A stretch of DNA of 64,000 nucleotides from DATFQE01 sp963733845 (GCA_963733845.1 CAVTEM010000001.1:62001-126000), one strand, 5' to 3'; counted from the first letter of the stretch, positions 37,983-48,153 are shown. The notes: generated by a model not told the origin, from the letters alone. Made by a program: numbers and translations.

Positions 37983-40730
37983 GTGGAGGTACGGGTGTTG
38001 GGTCCGGTGGAGGTTCTCGCCGACGACGGCCAAGTCGTCCCGCTGCCGGCGAGGCAGCTGCGGCTCCTCGCGGCGCTGACGGTGCGCGAGGGTGAGGCGT
38101 GCTCTGCGGACACGCTGATCGAGGCGCTGTGGGACGCGTCGCCTCCCGCACGCGGGAGGAAGGCGCTGCAGCTCTACGTTTCCCGCCTGCGCAAGGCACT
38201 GCCCGAAGCTCGCATCACGACAAACGGATCGGCCTACACCCTCGCGCTGGACGAGGAGTCGCTCGATTCGGCGAGGTTCGAGGAACTGCTGGCGGAGGCG
38301 AGGACGAGCGCGGCCGAGGGAAACGACAGGCTGGCGCTGGAGCTGCTCGATCAGGGGCTTTCGCTCTGGCGCGGCGGCGCCTACGGCGAGCTCGCCTACG
38401 AGGACTTCGCCCGCGCGGAGGCCGAGCGTCTCGAGGAGTTACAAGTGCTCGCTGCCGAGGACCGTGGTGAGGCAGCTCTCCGGCTCGGTCGCAATGCCGA
38501 GGTCCTGCCAGACCTGCGTTTGCTGGCGGGTGCTCAGCCGCTGAGGGAACGGCCGCACGCGCTGTTGATGCTGGCGCTGTACCGGTGCGGACGCCAAGCG
38601 GAGGCGCTCGAGGTCTTCACTTCTCTTCGGTCGACGCTTCGTGAGCAGCTTGGGCTCGATCCGGCGGCCGAACTGGGAACGCTCCAGCGACGGATCCTAG
38701 AGCACGACCCGATCCTCTCGGTCGCGGTCTCGACCGAGGGCGAGCCGGTCGTGTTGCCCTCGGCGCCGAATCAACTGCTCGGCCGTGAGCGGGAGTTGCG
38801 CGAACTGGCGGAGCTGATCGGGCGGGACACGCGCTTGCTCGTGCTCACCGGAGCCGGGGGCAGCGGCAAGACGCGACTGGCGCTCGAGGTGGCCCGCGCA
38901 CGCGCAAGCTCGTTCGCGAACGGCGCCGTGCTCGTCGAGCTGGCGCCGCTGCGCGACCCGGAGCTCGTGCTCACCACGATCGCGCGGGCGCTCGGCCTCC
39001 GTGAGCAGCCGGGCGACCCACTGGAGATGCTGAGCGCGAAGCTGCGCACGCGTGAGCTGCTACTCGTACTCGACAACGCCGAGCACCTCCGTGAGGCTTC
39101 GCCGTCGTACGTGGCCCTGCTCGGAGCCGCGCCGCGCCTGAAGCTGCTCATCACCAGCAGGGCAGTGCTCCATCTGACCGGCGAGCGCGTCTACCCGGTG
39201 GAGCCGCTCGCCGAGGAAGCGGCCAGAGCGCTCTTCCGCCAGCGCGCGCAGGAGGCGGAGCCGCGCTTCCGCGTGGATGCGGCGAATGAAGCGGCGATCC
39301 GACGGATCTGCGAACGCCTCGACGGGCTGCCGCTCGCGATCGAGCTCGCCGCCAGCCGCACGCGGACGTTGACGCCCGTCGAACTGCTCGCCCGGCTTGA
39401 CCCGCGCCTTCCCCTCTTGACCGGTGGCCCGCGCGATCTCCCCGCACGCCAACAAACTCTGCGGGCAACGCTCGACTGGGGCTATCAGCTGCTCGACAAT
39501 GGCTCACGACGGGACCTCGCCGGTCTCGCAGTCTTCGCCGGTGGCTTCACACTGGAGGCAGCCGAGACCGTCACCGGCACAACGCCTGAACGGCTCGCAA
39601 CGCTGCTGGACCACGCTCTGATCCAGCGGAGAGCAGACGCCGGCGGGTCCCGCTACAGCATGCTCGAGACGATTCGCGAATACGCGCTCGAGCAGATTCA
39701 GCAAGAACGACGAGATTCGCTGATGCGGCGACTTTCGGAATACCTCGTTGCGCTGTCGGAGTCGGTCCCTGACGATGCGTTGCCGTCCCGAGCCGCGCCA
39801 TCCCAGCTCCTAGCGGCCGAGTTCGACAACATGCGTGTCGCGGTTAGCTGGGCGCTGGCAGTCTCCGAACCAGAGCTCGCCCTGCGACTGGCGATCGAGT
39901 TCCGCTGGTTCGGTTTCGCGCGTCCCGGCACGTTCGCCGAACGAAGCCGCTGGCTGGACGAGGGCCTTCGCGCCACTGGAATCGTGTCGCCGCGCACGCG
40001 CGCTCGTGCTCTCGAGACTGCGGCCCGGATCGCGCTCATTCTCGGAGACTTTCCGAAGTCCGCGGCATTGGCGGAAGAAAGCATGCACCTGTACCGCGAA
40101 CTCGGGGATGACCGCGCCGCGTTCGAGCCACTGCACCTGCTCGGTAACGCGACCTCGGCGACGGGCAATCTCGACCAGGCGAAGGCCCTCCACGAGGAAA
40201 CCCTCACGTTGGCCCATCGTCTCTCCGATCGAAGGCGAGTCCACCGGTCGCTGCACGCTCTTGGCGAGATCGAGCTGGAGCTCGGAAATCTGCGACAGGC
40301 CTCGACCCTGCTCGAGCAGTGTGTGGCCTTCGCACGCGATGCCGGCGAGCCCGCCCATTTGAGCAGCCTGCTTTGCGGCTTGGGCGACGTTGCTCTGGCC
40401 TCCATGAACCTACCCAAAGCCAGCGCCCTCTATCGCGAGTCCATCACATGCGTGCGGGACGCGCAGCTGTGGCCGACGCCGACCATCGTCTGCGGCGTGG
40501 GCGGTCTTGCGGCCGTCGCCACGCTCACCGGTCAAACGGAACGAGCCGCCAGCCTGTGGAAGGGCGTGGAGACGATCGAAGAAGAGTGGGGGACGCCCCT
40601 GACCAACCCCGAGCGCCGGCGCTACAGCTGCATCGTCTCAGCGTCCACACCAGCGACCCGGACCCTCGGCGGAGCCGAAGAGCGATCGTCGGCCGATGAC
40701 GTTGTCCGCGACGCGCTTGGTGAAGATTGA
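37983..40730 (+). CDS. SARP/AfsR-type activator: DNA-binding BTAD, NB-ARC ATPase and TPR domains
   Basis: A 915-residue regulator. Residues 1-95 form the OmpR-like winged helix of SARPs (RQLRLLAALTVREGEACSADTLIEALW). Residues about 95-245 are the BTAD helical domain, ending LREQLGLDPAAELGTLQRRI. An NB-ARC ATPase follows with Walker A GAGGSGKTR near residue 290, LLLVLDNAEH and GLPLAIELAASR. The C-terminal third is TPR-like. SARPs activate nearby genes, often secondary-metabolite clusters. The divergent three-gene operon is the natural target. GTG start at 37983. No frameshift. Confidence 0.92.
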   Translation: MEVRVLGPVEVLADDGQVVPLPARQLRLLAALTVREGEACSADTLIEALWDASPPARGRKALQLYVSRLRKALPEARITTNGSAYTLALDEESLDSARFEELLAEARTSAAEGNDRLALELLDQGLSLWRGGAYGELAYEDFARAEAERLEELQVLAAEDRGEAALRLGRNAEVLPDLRLLAGAQPLRERPHALLMLALYRCGRQAEALEVFTSLRSTLREQLGLDPAAELGTLQRRILEHDPILSVAVSTEGEPVVLPSAPNQLLGRERELRELAELIGRDTRLLVLTGAGGSGKTRLALEVARARASSFANGAVLVELAPLRDPELVLTTIARALGLREQPGDPLEMLSAKLRTRELLLVLDNAEHLREASPSYVALLGAAPRLKLLITSRAVLHLTGERVYPVEPLAEEAARALFRQRAQEAEPRFRVDAANEAAIRRICERLDGLPLAIELAASRTRTLTPVELLARLDPRLPLLTGGPRDLPARQQTLRATLDWGYQLLDNGSRRDLAGLAVFAGGFTLEAAETVTGTTPERLATLLDHALIQRRADAGGSRYSMLETIREYALEQIQQERRDSLMRRLSEYLVALSESVPDDALPSRAAPSQLLAAEFDNMRVAVSWALAVSEPELALRLAIEFRWFGFARPGTFAERSRWLDEGLRATGIVSPRTRARALETAARIALILGDFPKSAALAEESMHLYRELGDDRAAFEPLHLLGNATSATGNLDQAKALHEETLTLAHRLSDRRRVHRSLHALGEIELELGNLRQASTLLEQCVAFARDAGEPAHLSSLLCGLGDVALASMNLPKASALYRESITCVRDAQLWPTPTIVCGVGGLAAVATLTGQTERAASLWKGVETIEEEWGTPLTNPERRRYSCIVSASTPATRTLGGAEERSSADDVVRDALGED

Positions 40731-41014
40731 CAGCGCTTTCCATGCGTCCAGAGGTATGAGCAAGCACACGGTCCAGCGGACCGGGCTCGCGGCGCTAGAG
40801 GCGCTCGCCGAACCGCCGAATCGCCGAGCGCCCGCCTGTTGCTCCCAGCCAGCCCGCCACGTCTTCGACGCGCGCGCAGAGGCAAACCCCGCGTAGCGCA
40901 AGGTTTGCCCTGAGTTCCCGCCCAAGCGAACCTGATCCATTGGGGCATCCGCCCGATCTGTTTGTGCAGTGGCTCCGGCCCGGGGACGAGCTCGACCACA
41001 AGGCGGCGTAAAAC
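40731..41014. other. Non-coding end of cassette 3
   Basis: No gene or hairpin is recognised between the SARP stop and the next junction. Confidence 0.4.
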
Positions 41015-41204
41015 TGTCGCGCGTTGTGTCGCGCACCGGGCCTCAGCACGCATGGTTGAGCGAAATGCTTGAGGTCTCGAAAACCGTTTCGGGCCTTTGG
41101 GTCCGACGAGGGTTCAAATCTCTCCCCCTCCGCTCCCCGAGAAACCGCATGGAATGCGGTTTCTCGGCCTTGCATGTAGCCAGGTTGGGCTACGGACGTA
41201 GCCA
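41015..41204 (+). repeat. Cassette junction 3 (att-like), type A tRNA copy, type III left arm
   Basis: TGTCGCGCG (41015-41023) and TGTCGCGCA (41027-41035) precede the tRNA-Ser tail ending at 41132 with the host-type variable arm (CGGGCCTTTGGGTCCG). The left side is unlike the other junctions: GTAGCCA at 41176-41182 and 41198-41204, with GGCTAC inverted between them. Confidence 0.75.
41137..41167 (+). terminator. Terminator hairpin after junction 3 tRNA copy
   Basis: CCGAGAAACCGCAT pairs with ATGCGGTTTCTCGG around GGA. It starts 5 bases after the tRNA-like tail. Confidence 0.75.
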
Positions 41205-41429
41205 CCTTTGGCGACGCGCCGACTGCCGTCGACTACTGGCTGGGTTGGGTCAGCGCACGGTCGAACGCGCGCTGCGTCAGCCCGCGAACTCGCGGGCCGG
41301 GTGCCCGGCGACGACGACCTCGGCGCACGGACTTCCTTGACGTGTCTTCGCCCTGAGGTTGACTAAATCCGTTCGTCCAGCGACGATCCTGTTCCAGGCT
41401 CGCACGAGGCCCCGACCCGGAAGGACAGC

Positions 41430-43091
41430 ATGCACGGACGGCTGCTGCTCTCGCTCGCCATGCTGGCGACTGGGGCGAGCCTCCTCGCAGCGACGGCCCG
41501 CGCAGGCTCGTCGGGCTCGGAGGGGTCGGCAGCAGTGAGTGGGCCGGCGCAGACGGGCGGTACCTTCCGCTACAGCCTCGACGCGGACATCGCGTACGTC
41601 GATCCCGCGCTCGCGTACAACCCGATCTCCTGGCAGATCGAGTACGCCACGACCGCGATGTTGATGAGCTATCCGGACGCGCCGGCGCCACGCGGTTCGC
41701 GGCTCGTTCCGGAGGTCTCGCAGGGCATGCCGGTCATCTCGAAGGACGGCAAGACCTATACCTTCAAGCTGAAGAGGACGTATCGCTTCAGTAACGGCGC
41801 AAGAGTCACGGCCGCGAATTACGAGGCTGCGATCAACCGCAACCTGAGCCCGAAGATGCCCTCGCCGGCGCAGTCGTTCATCGAGGACATCGTCGGCGCC
41901 AAGGCGGTCATCGACGGCAAGGCGACGAGGGTTTCCGGTGTCAAGACGATTGGCACGTGGAAGCTGCAGATCAAGCTGACGAAGCGGGCCCCTGACCTGC
42001 TCTCGCGGCTGGCGATGCCGTTCTTTTCCCCGATCCCGGTCAACCTTCCGCTGAACGCCGATGGCATTGCGGCCCCGGTGGTGGGGTCGGGTCCGTACGC
42101 GATTGCGAGGTGGGAGCGAAATCGCTCGATCTCGCTGGTGCGGAACAAGTTCTACAAGGGCCCGCGCCCCCATAATGTCAACCGGATCGAGTTCGACATC
42201 GGTCAGTCGCTGGCGACGATCCGCCTGAACATCGAGTCGAACGCGACGGACTTCGGCCCACTACCGCCGGCGGCGCACGCCGAGCTGGGTCAGAAGTACG
42301 GCGTCCGGAAGGGTTCGCCGGGTCAGTACTTCGTCAACCCGAGAGCGTCGTTTCACTACCTGGCAATGAATCATGACCGGCCGCTGTTCGGTGGCAGTGC
42401 TCTGGGCAACGTCGGTCTCAAGAAGGCCGTCAATTACGCGATCGACCGCATCGCGATGATCAACCAGCGCGGTGCGTATGGGGGTGTGATCAACGACCAG
42501 TACATGCCGCCGACCATGCGGGGGTTCCAGAACCGGGCCCTCTACCCGTCCCGGCCGGACGTGGCCCGGGCCCGGTCGCATGCGAGCGGCAACCTGCGCG
42601 GCGGTAAAGGCGTCTTCTACACCTGCAACACGGGCGCCTGCATTCCGACGGCCCTGCTCGTGCAGCACAACCTGAAGGCGATCGGTCTCGACATGGAGAT
42701 CAAACCCTTCCCGCGTGCTGTGCAGCAGGCCAAGGCAAGTACCCGTGGTGAGCCCTTCGACATGGTTCTCGCGAGCTGGTCGATGGATTACTTCGACCCT
42801 TACGACTTCCTGTTCTTGCTCGATGGGACGACGATCCACGCGGCGGCCAACGTGAATGTCTCGTACTTCAATTCGCCGGCCTTCAACAGGAGGATCGCGG
42901 CCGCGTCGAGCCTCGTCGGACAGGCCCGCTATCGCACTTTCGGAAACCTCGACGTCGACCTGGCCACGAACGCGGCGCCGCTGGCGTCTTTCCTCACCGA
43001 CAACAGTCGGCACTTCGTCTCGAGGACGACGGGCTGCTACCACTACCAGCCGGTCTACGAGCTCGACCTCGCGGCGATCTGCAAGAAGTAG
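41430..43091 (+). CDS. Family 5 (peptide/nickel/opine-type) ABC substrate-binding protein
   Basis: A 553-residue exported binding protein with a signal peptide (LLLSLAMLATGASLLAATARA). GGTFRYSLDADIAYVDPALAYN, PVISKDGKTYTFKLKR and GLKKAVNYAIDRIAM are characteristic of the SBP_bac_5 family of oligopeptide and nickel importers. No permease or ATPase gene of that type is in the cassette, so it may serve a transporter elsewhere or act as a sensor partner of the LAL regulator 25 bases downstream (inference). Confidence 0.88.
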   Translation: MHGRLLLSLAMLATGASLLAATARAGSSGSEGSAAVSGPAQTGGTFRYSLDADIAYVDPALAYNPISWQIEYATTAMLMSYPDAPAPRGSRLVPEVSQGMPVISKDGKTYTFKLKRTYRFSNGARVTAANYEAAINRNLSPKMPSPAQSFIEDIVGAKAVIDGKATRVSGVKTIGTWKLQIKLTKRAPDLLSRLAMPFFSPIPVNLPLNADGIAAPVVGSGPYAIARWERNRSISLVRNKFYKGPRPHNVNRIEFDIGQSLATIRLNIESNATDFGPLPPAAHAELGQKYGVRKGSPGQYFVNPRASFHYLAMNHDRPLFGGSALGNVGLKKAVNYAIDRIAMINQRGAYGGVINDQYMPPTMRGFQNRALYPSRPDVARARSHASGNLRGGKGVFYTCNTGACIPTALLVQHNLKAIGLDMEIKPFPRAVQQAKASTRGEPFDMVLASWSMDYFDPYDFLFLLDGTTIHAAANVNVSYFNSPAFNRRIAAASSLVGQARYRTFGNLDVDLATNAAPLASFLTDNSRHFVSRTTGCYHYQPVYELDLAAICKK

Positions 43092-43116
43092 CGATGCGCA
43101 ACCTGCCGCTGTCCGC

Positions 43117-45900
43117 ATGACCACCGTAGAGGCAGGCGTGGCCGGCCGCGTTCCATATCTCGTCGGGAGGGAGGAGCAGCTTGCACCTCTCCTCGATCTC
43201 CTCGAAGCACCCGACGAGCTGCCTGCAGCCGCCGTCGTCGTCGGCGAGGCTGGCATCGGCAAGACGGCGCTCTGGCTCGCCGCCGCCGACGCGGCGAAGG
43301 AGCGCGGCTATCTGGTGCTCTCCTGTCGCCCGACCGAGGCAGAGGCGGGGTTCTCGTTCGTCGGGCTGGCCGACCTGATCGGAGGCGAGCTTCCCGATCT
43401 GCTGCCGCAGCTGCCGCGACCACAGCGGAGGGCGCTGGAAGCTGCGCTTGCGCTCTCGGAATCCGATGGCGCACCTGCCGAGCAGGGCGTTGTTGCATTT
43501 GCCTTTCTCAGCACCTTGCGAAGCCTTGCCGTCGGGAACCGGCTGCTGCTCGCAATCGACGACCTCCAGTGGCTCGATGCACCGTCGCTGGTGATCCTCC
43601 GGTTCGCTCTTGCCCGCCTCGACAGGGAGTCGGTCGCGGTAATCGCGACCGCTCGCAACGAGGTGCCCGCCTGGCTACGGCGCGGGTTCTCGGAGGGACG
43701 TCTCCTGAGCGTCGAGCTCGGGCCTCTCAGCGTAGGCGCACTGCACGAGCTGCTGCGAACGCGCGTCGGCGCTGTCTTTCCTCGACCGACTCTCCTGCGC
43801 ATCTGGGAATCGTCGGCCGGAAATCCGTTCTTCGCTCTCGAGCTCGCGAGCGCGCTTCGGCGACGAGGCGACAGGTTGGATCCGGGGGAGGAGCTTCCGA
43901 TTCCCGCGAACCTGGAAGAGCTCCTTCACGAGCGTGTCGATCTCCTCGGGGCTCCTGCGCTCGAGGTGGTGCGAGTCGTTGCCGCGCTCGCCGACCCGAC
44001 GGCCCGCCTCGTTGAGACGGCCGCCGGCCGACGGGCCGAGACCGGCCTTGGCGGCGCGATCGACGCCCGGATCCTGGAGGTCGACGGGGAGCGGCTGCGC
44101 TTCACGCACCCGCTGCTCCGCTCGGCGGTCTGGGCGCGCGCCACACCCGCCCAGCGGCGGTCGGTTCACGCGCGGCTCGCGGAGGTCGCTCCGAGCACGG
44201 AGGAACGAGTACGGCATCTCGCGCTCGCCACCTCCCAGCCGAGCGCTGAGATCGCCGCCCTGGTCGAGGAGGCGGCAGAGAGCGTGCACGCACGAGGTGC
44301 AGCCGCCGGCTCCGCCGAGCTGGCCGAGCTGGCAGTCCGACTCACGCCTGCCGAAGACGTCGAGGACGTGCAACGGCGCGTCCTCGATTGCGCCGATCGC
44401 ATGCGCGAGGCAGGCGACGGCGGTCGCGCGATCACCCTGCTCGAGCAGGCCCGTGAAGCCGCTCCTCCGGGCCCGGCGCGGGCAGCGGTTCTGGTGCGCT
44501 TGGCCGGGACGGTGGCGCATCTCGACGACCCGCGCAAAGCGGTCAACCTCTACCGCGACGCGCTCACCGAGGCCGAAGGCGACCCGGTCCTCGAGGCAGA
44601 GATACACCTCAACCTGGCTGACCACGGGCGGGACGACAGTCGCGCCCTGGGACATGCCGAACTGGCCGTTGAGGCTGCCGCACGTGCCGGCGACGACGCG
44701 CTTCGTTGCAGGGCGCTGGCGACGTTCGGCTTCGTTCACTTCCGCGTCGGGCGAGGCATTCCGCGCGAGCTGATGGAGGAGGCGATGGTGCTCGAGCGGT
44801 CGCTGCCGCAGGCGCCGCTCGCGGGCGAGGCGACGTCGATTTTCGCATTCCAGCTCGTCATGTCGGGTGAGCTCGAGCCCGCTCGGCGACTGCTCGAAGG
44901 ACGGCGTGAAGCCCTCCACGCGCGGGATGACGCCGACGAGGTAGGACCTCTGTGGCTATTGAGCGTCCTGGAGTGGCGGGCCGGGAACTGGGAGCTGGGC
45001 GCCCGCCACGCGGCCGACTTGCTCGCATTGCGGGCCCAGTTCGGCCGCGAGGCAGAGCGGCCGATCGCGGAGCTGCCTGCCGCGATGATCGCGGCGCACC
45101 AGGGTCGAACCGAGGAGGCATGCGATCGCTCGGAGCGTGCGCTCGCGCTCGCGGAGACGGAGGGCCTCCGCATCGCGCAGTCCGGCCATCTGTGGGTGCT
45201 CGGCTTCATCGAGCTCTCGCGCGGCGATGCCGCGAGAGCGCTCGGATACCTCGAACGTTCATGGACGATCCGCGACAGCGTCCGTGTGCTCGAGCCGGGT
45301 CACCGCTTTGACCTCGCGGACACCCTGGAAGCGTTGATCGCGGTCGGCGAGCTCGAGGAGGCCGAGTGCAAGCTCGAAGTGTGGGAGAAGCGCGCCCGTG
45401 CGCTCGACCGCTCGTGGGCGCTGGCGATCACCGCCCGTTGCCGCGCGCTCCTCCTCGCCGCGCGTGGCGATCCGGCGGGTGCCCAGGCGGGCTTCGAACG
45501 CGCGCTGGTCGAGCACGCGCGGACTCAGGATCCCTTCCAGCACGGGCGTACCCTGCTCGCGCAGGGGGCCACGCAGCGGCGAGCGAAGCAGCGCGGCGCC
45601 GCCCGGCTGACGCTCGAGCAGGCGCTCGCCATCTTCGAGCGGCTCGGCGCCCCGCTCTGGGCTCAGAAGGCACGGAGTGAGCTGGCGCGGATCGCGGGGC
45701 GCGCGCCGGCGCGCGGTGAACTGACTGAGGCCGAGCGCCGGATCGCGGCGCTCGTCGCGGAGGGGCGCACCAACCGCGAGGTCGCCGCGGCCCTCTTCGT
45801 CACCGAGCACACGGTCGAGGGCGCGCTAACGCGCGCCTATCGCAAGCTCGGCGTGCGGTCCCGAACAGAACTTGCACACCGGCTCGGGCACGAGAGCTAA
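43117..45900 (+). CDS. LAL-family LuxR regulator (ATPase, TPR-like, LuxR HTH), copy 1
   Basis: A 927-residue regulator of the LAL (MalT-like) group. Walker A GEAGIGKT is at 43-50 and the Walker B-like LLLAIDDLQWLD near 145-156. A long helical repeat region follows. The C-terminal LuxR helix-turn-helix reads LTEAERRIAALVAEGRTNREVA and then AALFVTEHTVEGALTRAYRKLGV. It is a clear paralogue of the cassette 6 protein at 55332-58076 along its whole length. The probable role is ligand- and ATP-dependent activation of the cassette's own genes. ATG at 43117. Intact. Confidence 0.92.
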   Translation: MTTVEAGVAGRVPYLVGREEQLAPLLDLLEAPDELPAAAVVVGEAGIGKTALWLAAADAAKERGYLVLSCRPTEAEAGFSFVGLADLIGGELPDLLPQLPRPQRRALEAALALSESDGAPAEQGVVAFAFLSTLRSLAVGNRLLLAIDDLQWLDAPSLVILRFALARLDRESVAVIATARNEVPAWLRRGFSEGRLLSVELGPLSVGALHELLRTRVGAVFPRPTLLRIWESSAGNPFFALELASALRRRGDRLDPGEELPIPANLEELLHERVDLLGAPALEVVRVVAALADPTARLVETAAGRRAETGLGGAIDARILEVDGERLRFTHPLLRSAVWARATPAQRRSVHARLAEVAPSTEERVRHLALATSQPSAEIAALVEEAAESVHARGAAAGSAELAELAVRLTPAEDVEDVQRRVLDCADRMREAGDGGRAITLLEQAREAAPPGPARAAVLVRLAGTVAHLDDPRKAVNLYRDALTEAEGDPVLEAEIHLNLADHGRDDSRALGHAELAVEAAARAGDDALRCRALATFGFVHFRVGRGIPRELMEEAMVLERSLPQAPLAGEATSIFAFQLVMSGELEPARRLLEGRREALHARDDADEVGPLWLLSVLEWRAGNWELGARHAADLLALRAQFGREAERPIAELPAAMIAAHQGRTEEACDRSERALALAETEGLRIAQSGHLWVLGFIELSRGDAARALGYLERSWTIRDSVRVLEPGHRFDLADTLEALIAVGELEEAECKLEVWEKRARALDRSWALAITARCRALLLAARGDPAGAQAGFERALVEHARTQDPFQHGRTLLAQGATQRRAKQRGAARLTLEQALAIFERLGAPLWAQKARSELARIAGRAPARGELTEAERRIAALVAEGRTNREVAAALFVTEHTVEGALTRAYRKLGVRSRTELAHRLGHES

Positions 45901-45999
45901 GCGGCGCCCGGGCAAAACTGTAGGGACTTCCAGCTTTCGAAGTGGATCGCTCGAAGCCAGCCTTCCCTCTATGCCATCAGCGAACAGGAGGAGGAGGCA

Positions 46000-47337
46000 A
46001 TGAATCTCCATCGGAGACTCGTCATCGCCGCGGCCGGGACCGTCGTTTTCGCCGCAGCGGCCGCAGCGATTGCGCTCGGGAGTCCGGATTCCGTCGCGAG
46101 GGTTTCGCACGCGTCGGAACCGCGTCCGAACCAGGTTCTGGAATGGAATCAGATCTTCGTCGAGACGCTCATTGCGACGAACACGCCGAATTCGTCGAGT
46201 CAGCGCCTCGGAGCGATCGTCCACACGGCCATCTTCGATGCCTACAACGGGATCAAGCGCCGCTACACGCCGATTTACGTTCAGAACGTCGACGGCAACG
46301 GAAAGCGCCTGGTTCCTCACGGTGCGTCACGCCGAGCAGCGGTCATCGCTGCCGCGTATACGGCGCTTGTGGCCTTGTTTCCCTCACGGGAGCAACAGCT
46401 GAGCGACAGTTACGCGGCTTCGCTCGCGGCGCTCGGCGGAGAAGGCGGACAGTCACGGGAGCGCGGCATTGCGTGGGGCGCACACGTCGCGCTGGCCGTA
46501 CTCGCGTGGCGCGCGGCAGATGGCTTCAGCGCGAGCTACCCGCCATTCACCGGAGGAACAGCGGTTGGCCAGTGGCGCCCGATAGCGCCCGCCTCGGCGA
46601 TGAGCGCGCAAGGGTTGGCATTCACCACGCCGTTCGTCGTCGGAAGCAACACCCAATTCCGGCCGGGACCCCCGCGGGCTCTGGCGAGCGCCGCGTACAC
46701 GCAGGACTTCAACGCGGTCAAGGCGCTGGGTCGCCGAACCGGATCGACGCGTACCGATGCTCAGACGGAGCTCGCGCCTTTCTGGGAGGGCAACGCCAGC
46801 GTCCACTGGAATCAAGCGGCCAACCAGATCGCGCGCTCCAACCGTCTGTCGATGTCCCGCAGCAATCGGCTTCTCGCCGTTCTGAACATCGCCATGGCCG
46901 ACACGGCGTTCACCATCTGGAGCGCGAAGCGACACTATGGCGCCGATCCGGCGGACGTGACCTGGCGGCCGCTGACGGCGATCACGCTCGCGGACACCGA
47001 CGGCATTGCGGAGACAGCGCCGGATCCCGACTGGCTCCCGCTCGTCGCCACGCCGTCGCATCCGGAATACCCTGCGGGCCACCCCGCCCTGAATGGCGCA
47101 GCTGCAACCGTGCTGTCGCGTCGCTTTGCCGGCATCCAGACATTCACGCTGACGACGTCCGGACAACCCAGTCAGACGTACACCGACATCGCGCAAGCGC
47201 GCACCGATGGAAACAACGCCCGGATCTGGGGCGGGATGCACTACCCCAGTACCGTTGCAGTCAGCGACGCCGTCGGCGGAGCGATTGCCTCATACGTCAA
47301 TACGAACTCGATGCAGTTGCTCCGAGATCGACACTAA
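46000..47337 (+). CDS. Exported vanadium-dependent haloperoxidase / PAP2-like enzyme
   Basis: A 445-residue exported protein with a signal peptide (VIAAAGTVVFAAAAAAIALG). Vanadate/phosphate-site residues are visible: K310 and the arginine of TWRPLTAI, SHPEYPAGHPALNG (H361) and R408 with H414 in RIWGGMHYPS. This is the vanadium haloperoxidase/acid phosphatase superfamily layout. Most bacterial members of this architecture are annotated vanadium-dependent haloperoxidases, but phosphatase activity cannot be excluded from sequence. AGGAGGAGG precedes the ATG at 46000. Confidence 0.82.
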   Translation: MNLHRRLVIAAAGTVVFAAAAAAIALGSPDSVARVSHASEPRPNQVLEWNQIFVETLIATNTPNSSSQRLGAIVHTAIFDAYNGIKRRYTPIYVQNVDGNGKRLVPHGASRRAAVIAAAYTALVALFPSREQQLSDSYAASLAALGGEGGQSRERGIAWGAHVALAVLAWRAADGFSASYPPFTGGTAVGQWRPIAPASAMSAQGLAFTTPFVVGSNTQFRPGPPRALASAAYTQDFNAVKALGRRTGSTRTDAQTELAPFWEGNASVHWNQAANQIARSNRLSMSRSNRLLAVLNIAMADTAFTIWSAKRHYGADPADVTWRPLTAITLADTDGIAETAPDPDWLPLVATPSHPEYPAGHPALNGAAATVLSRRFAGIQTFTLTTSGQPSQTYTDIAQARTDGNNARIWGGMHYPSTVAVSDAVGGAIASYVNTNSMQLLRDRH

Positions 47338-47366
47338 CGCCACGCCGGGAACTGCACAACGCCAAA

Positions 47367-47397
47367 GAGCACGGGGCCTCGCCGAGGCCCCGTGCTC
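47367..47397 (+). terminator. Perfect hairpin between haloperoxidase and DUF4242 genes
   Basis: GAGCACGGGGCCTC pairs fully with GAGGCCCCGTGCTC around a GCC loop, 30 bases after the haloperoxidase stop. It could stop or attenuate transcription before the DUF4242 gene. Confidence 0.8.
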
Positions 47398-47421
47398 GGC
47401 TCTCACAGGATGGAGTTCCGA

Positions 47422-47676
47422 ATGCCGCGGTACCTAGTCGAGGCCTATGTCCCCCGATCCCGCGCGGGGCAAGCTCGCACAGCAGGCCGGCATGCTCGCA
47501 CGGCTGCCGAGGAACTCATGCGCGAAGGCACGCCGGTCCGCTACGTGCGCATGACCTACCTCCCGAACGACGAGACGTGCTTCCACATCTTCGAGGCAGC
47601 ATCGGAGGAGGCTGTCAGCGAGGCCTGCCGGCGCGCGGGGATTGGCTCGGGACGGATTGTCCCGGCCGTGGAGTGA
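47422..47676 (+). CDS. DUF4242 protein, short form (MPxYLVEAY type), copy 1
   Basis: An 84-residue protein. I chose ATG 47422 because GGAG at 47412-47415 is well placed and the protein then begins MPRYLVEAYVPRSR, matching MPTYLVEAYTPPSR of the cassette 6 copy. The core VRYVRMTYLPNDETCFHIFEAAS and the final GRIVPAVE are also shared. The fold group is DUF4242 (ferredoxin-like). It is shorter and of a different subtype from the copies at 14159 and 29824. Function unknown. Confidence 0.7.
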   Translation: MPRYLVEAYVPRSRAGQARTAGRHARTAAEELMREGTPVRYVRMTYLPNDETCFHIFEAASEEAVSEACRRAGIGSGRIVPAVE

Positions 47677-47761
47677 GGCGAGCAGGAAGACGCCACGCGG
47701 GGTCTGTTGCGGCAACCGCTGAGGGCGATCTCGGCGCGTACGACGTTGCGTAGAGCACGAC

Positions 47762-48002
47762 TGTCGCGCGTTGTGTCGCGCACCCGGCCTCAGGGCGCAT
47801 GGTTGAGCCACATGCGTGCGGTCTCGAAAACCGTTTCGGGCCTTTGGGTCCGACGAGGGTTCAAATCCCTCCCCTCCGCTGACAACCCAAATCCCCCGCG
47901 ACGATACGGGATCGAGCAAGAAAGAGGCGGGCCTTGAGCCCGCCTCTCCCACCGCTTGAAACCGCTCGGAACCGCTATGGGGTGTCGCGCGACTGTCGCG
48001 CA
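47762..48002 (+). repeat. Cassette junction 4 (att-like), type A tRNA copy, type I arms on both sides
   Basis: The right arm is 47762-47770 and 47774-47782. The tRNA-Ser tail ends at 47878 with the host-type variable arm and one C fewer in the acceptor run. The GAGGCGGGC hairpin is at 47924-47946. The left arm is 47983-47991 and 47994-48002. It is a complete symmetrical-arm site of about 240 bases. Confidence 0.82.
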
Positions 48003-48153
48003 GCGGCGGCCCGTTCCGAGCTACGGCGGAGCATGTCTGCGCGTGGAGATGCGCAAGGTCCACGGCCTGGCCGTCTATTCGTCCGCGCCGACCTTCGTCG
48101 AGAACTCCGGACCCGACTCGCCCGCGTGACACGATGGGATTAAGGACGAGGGG

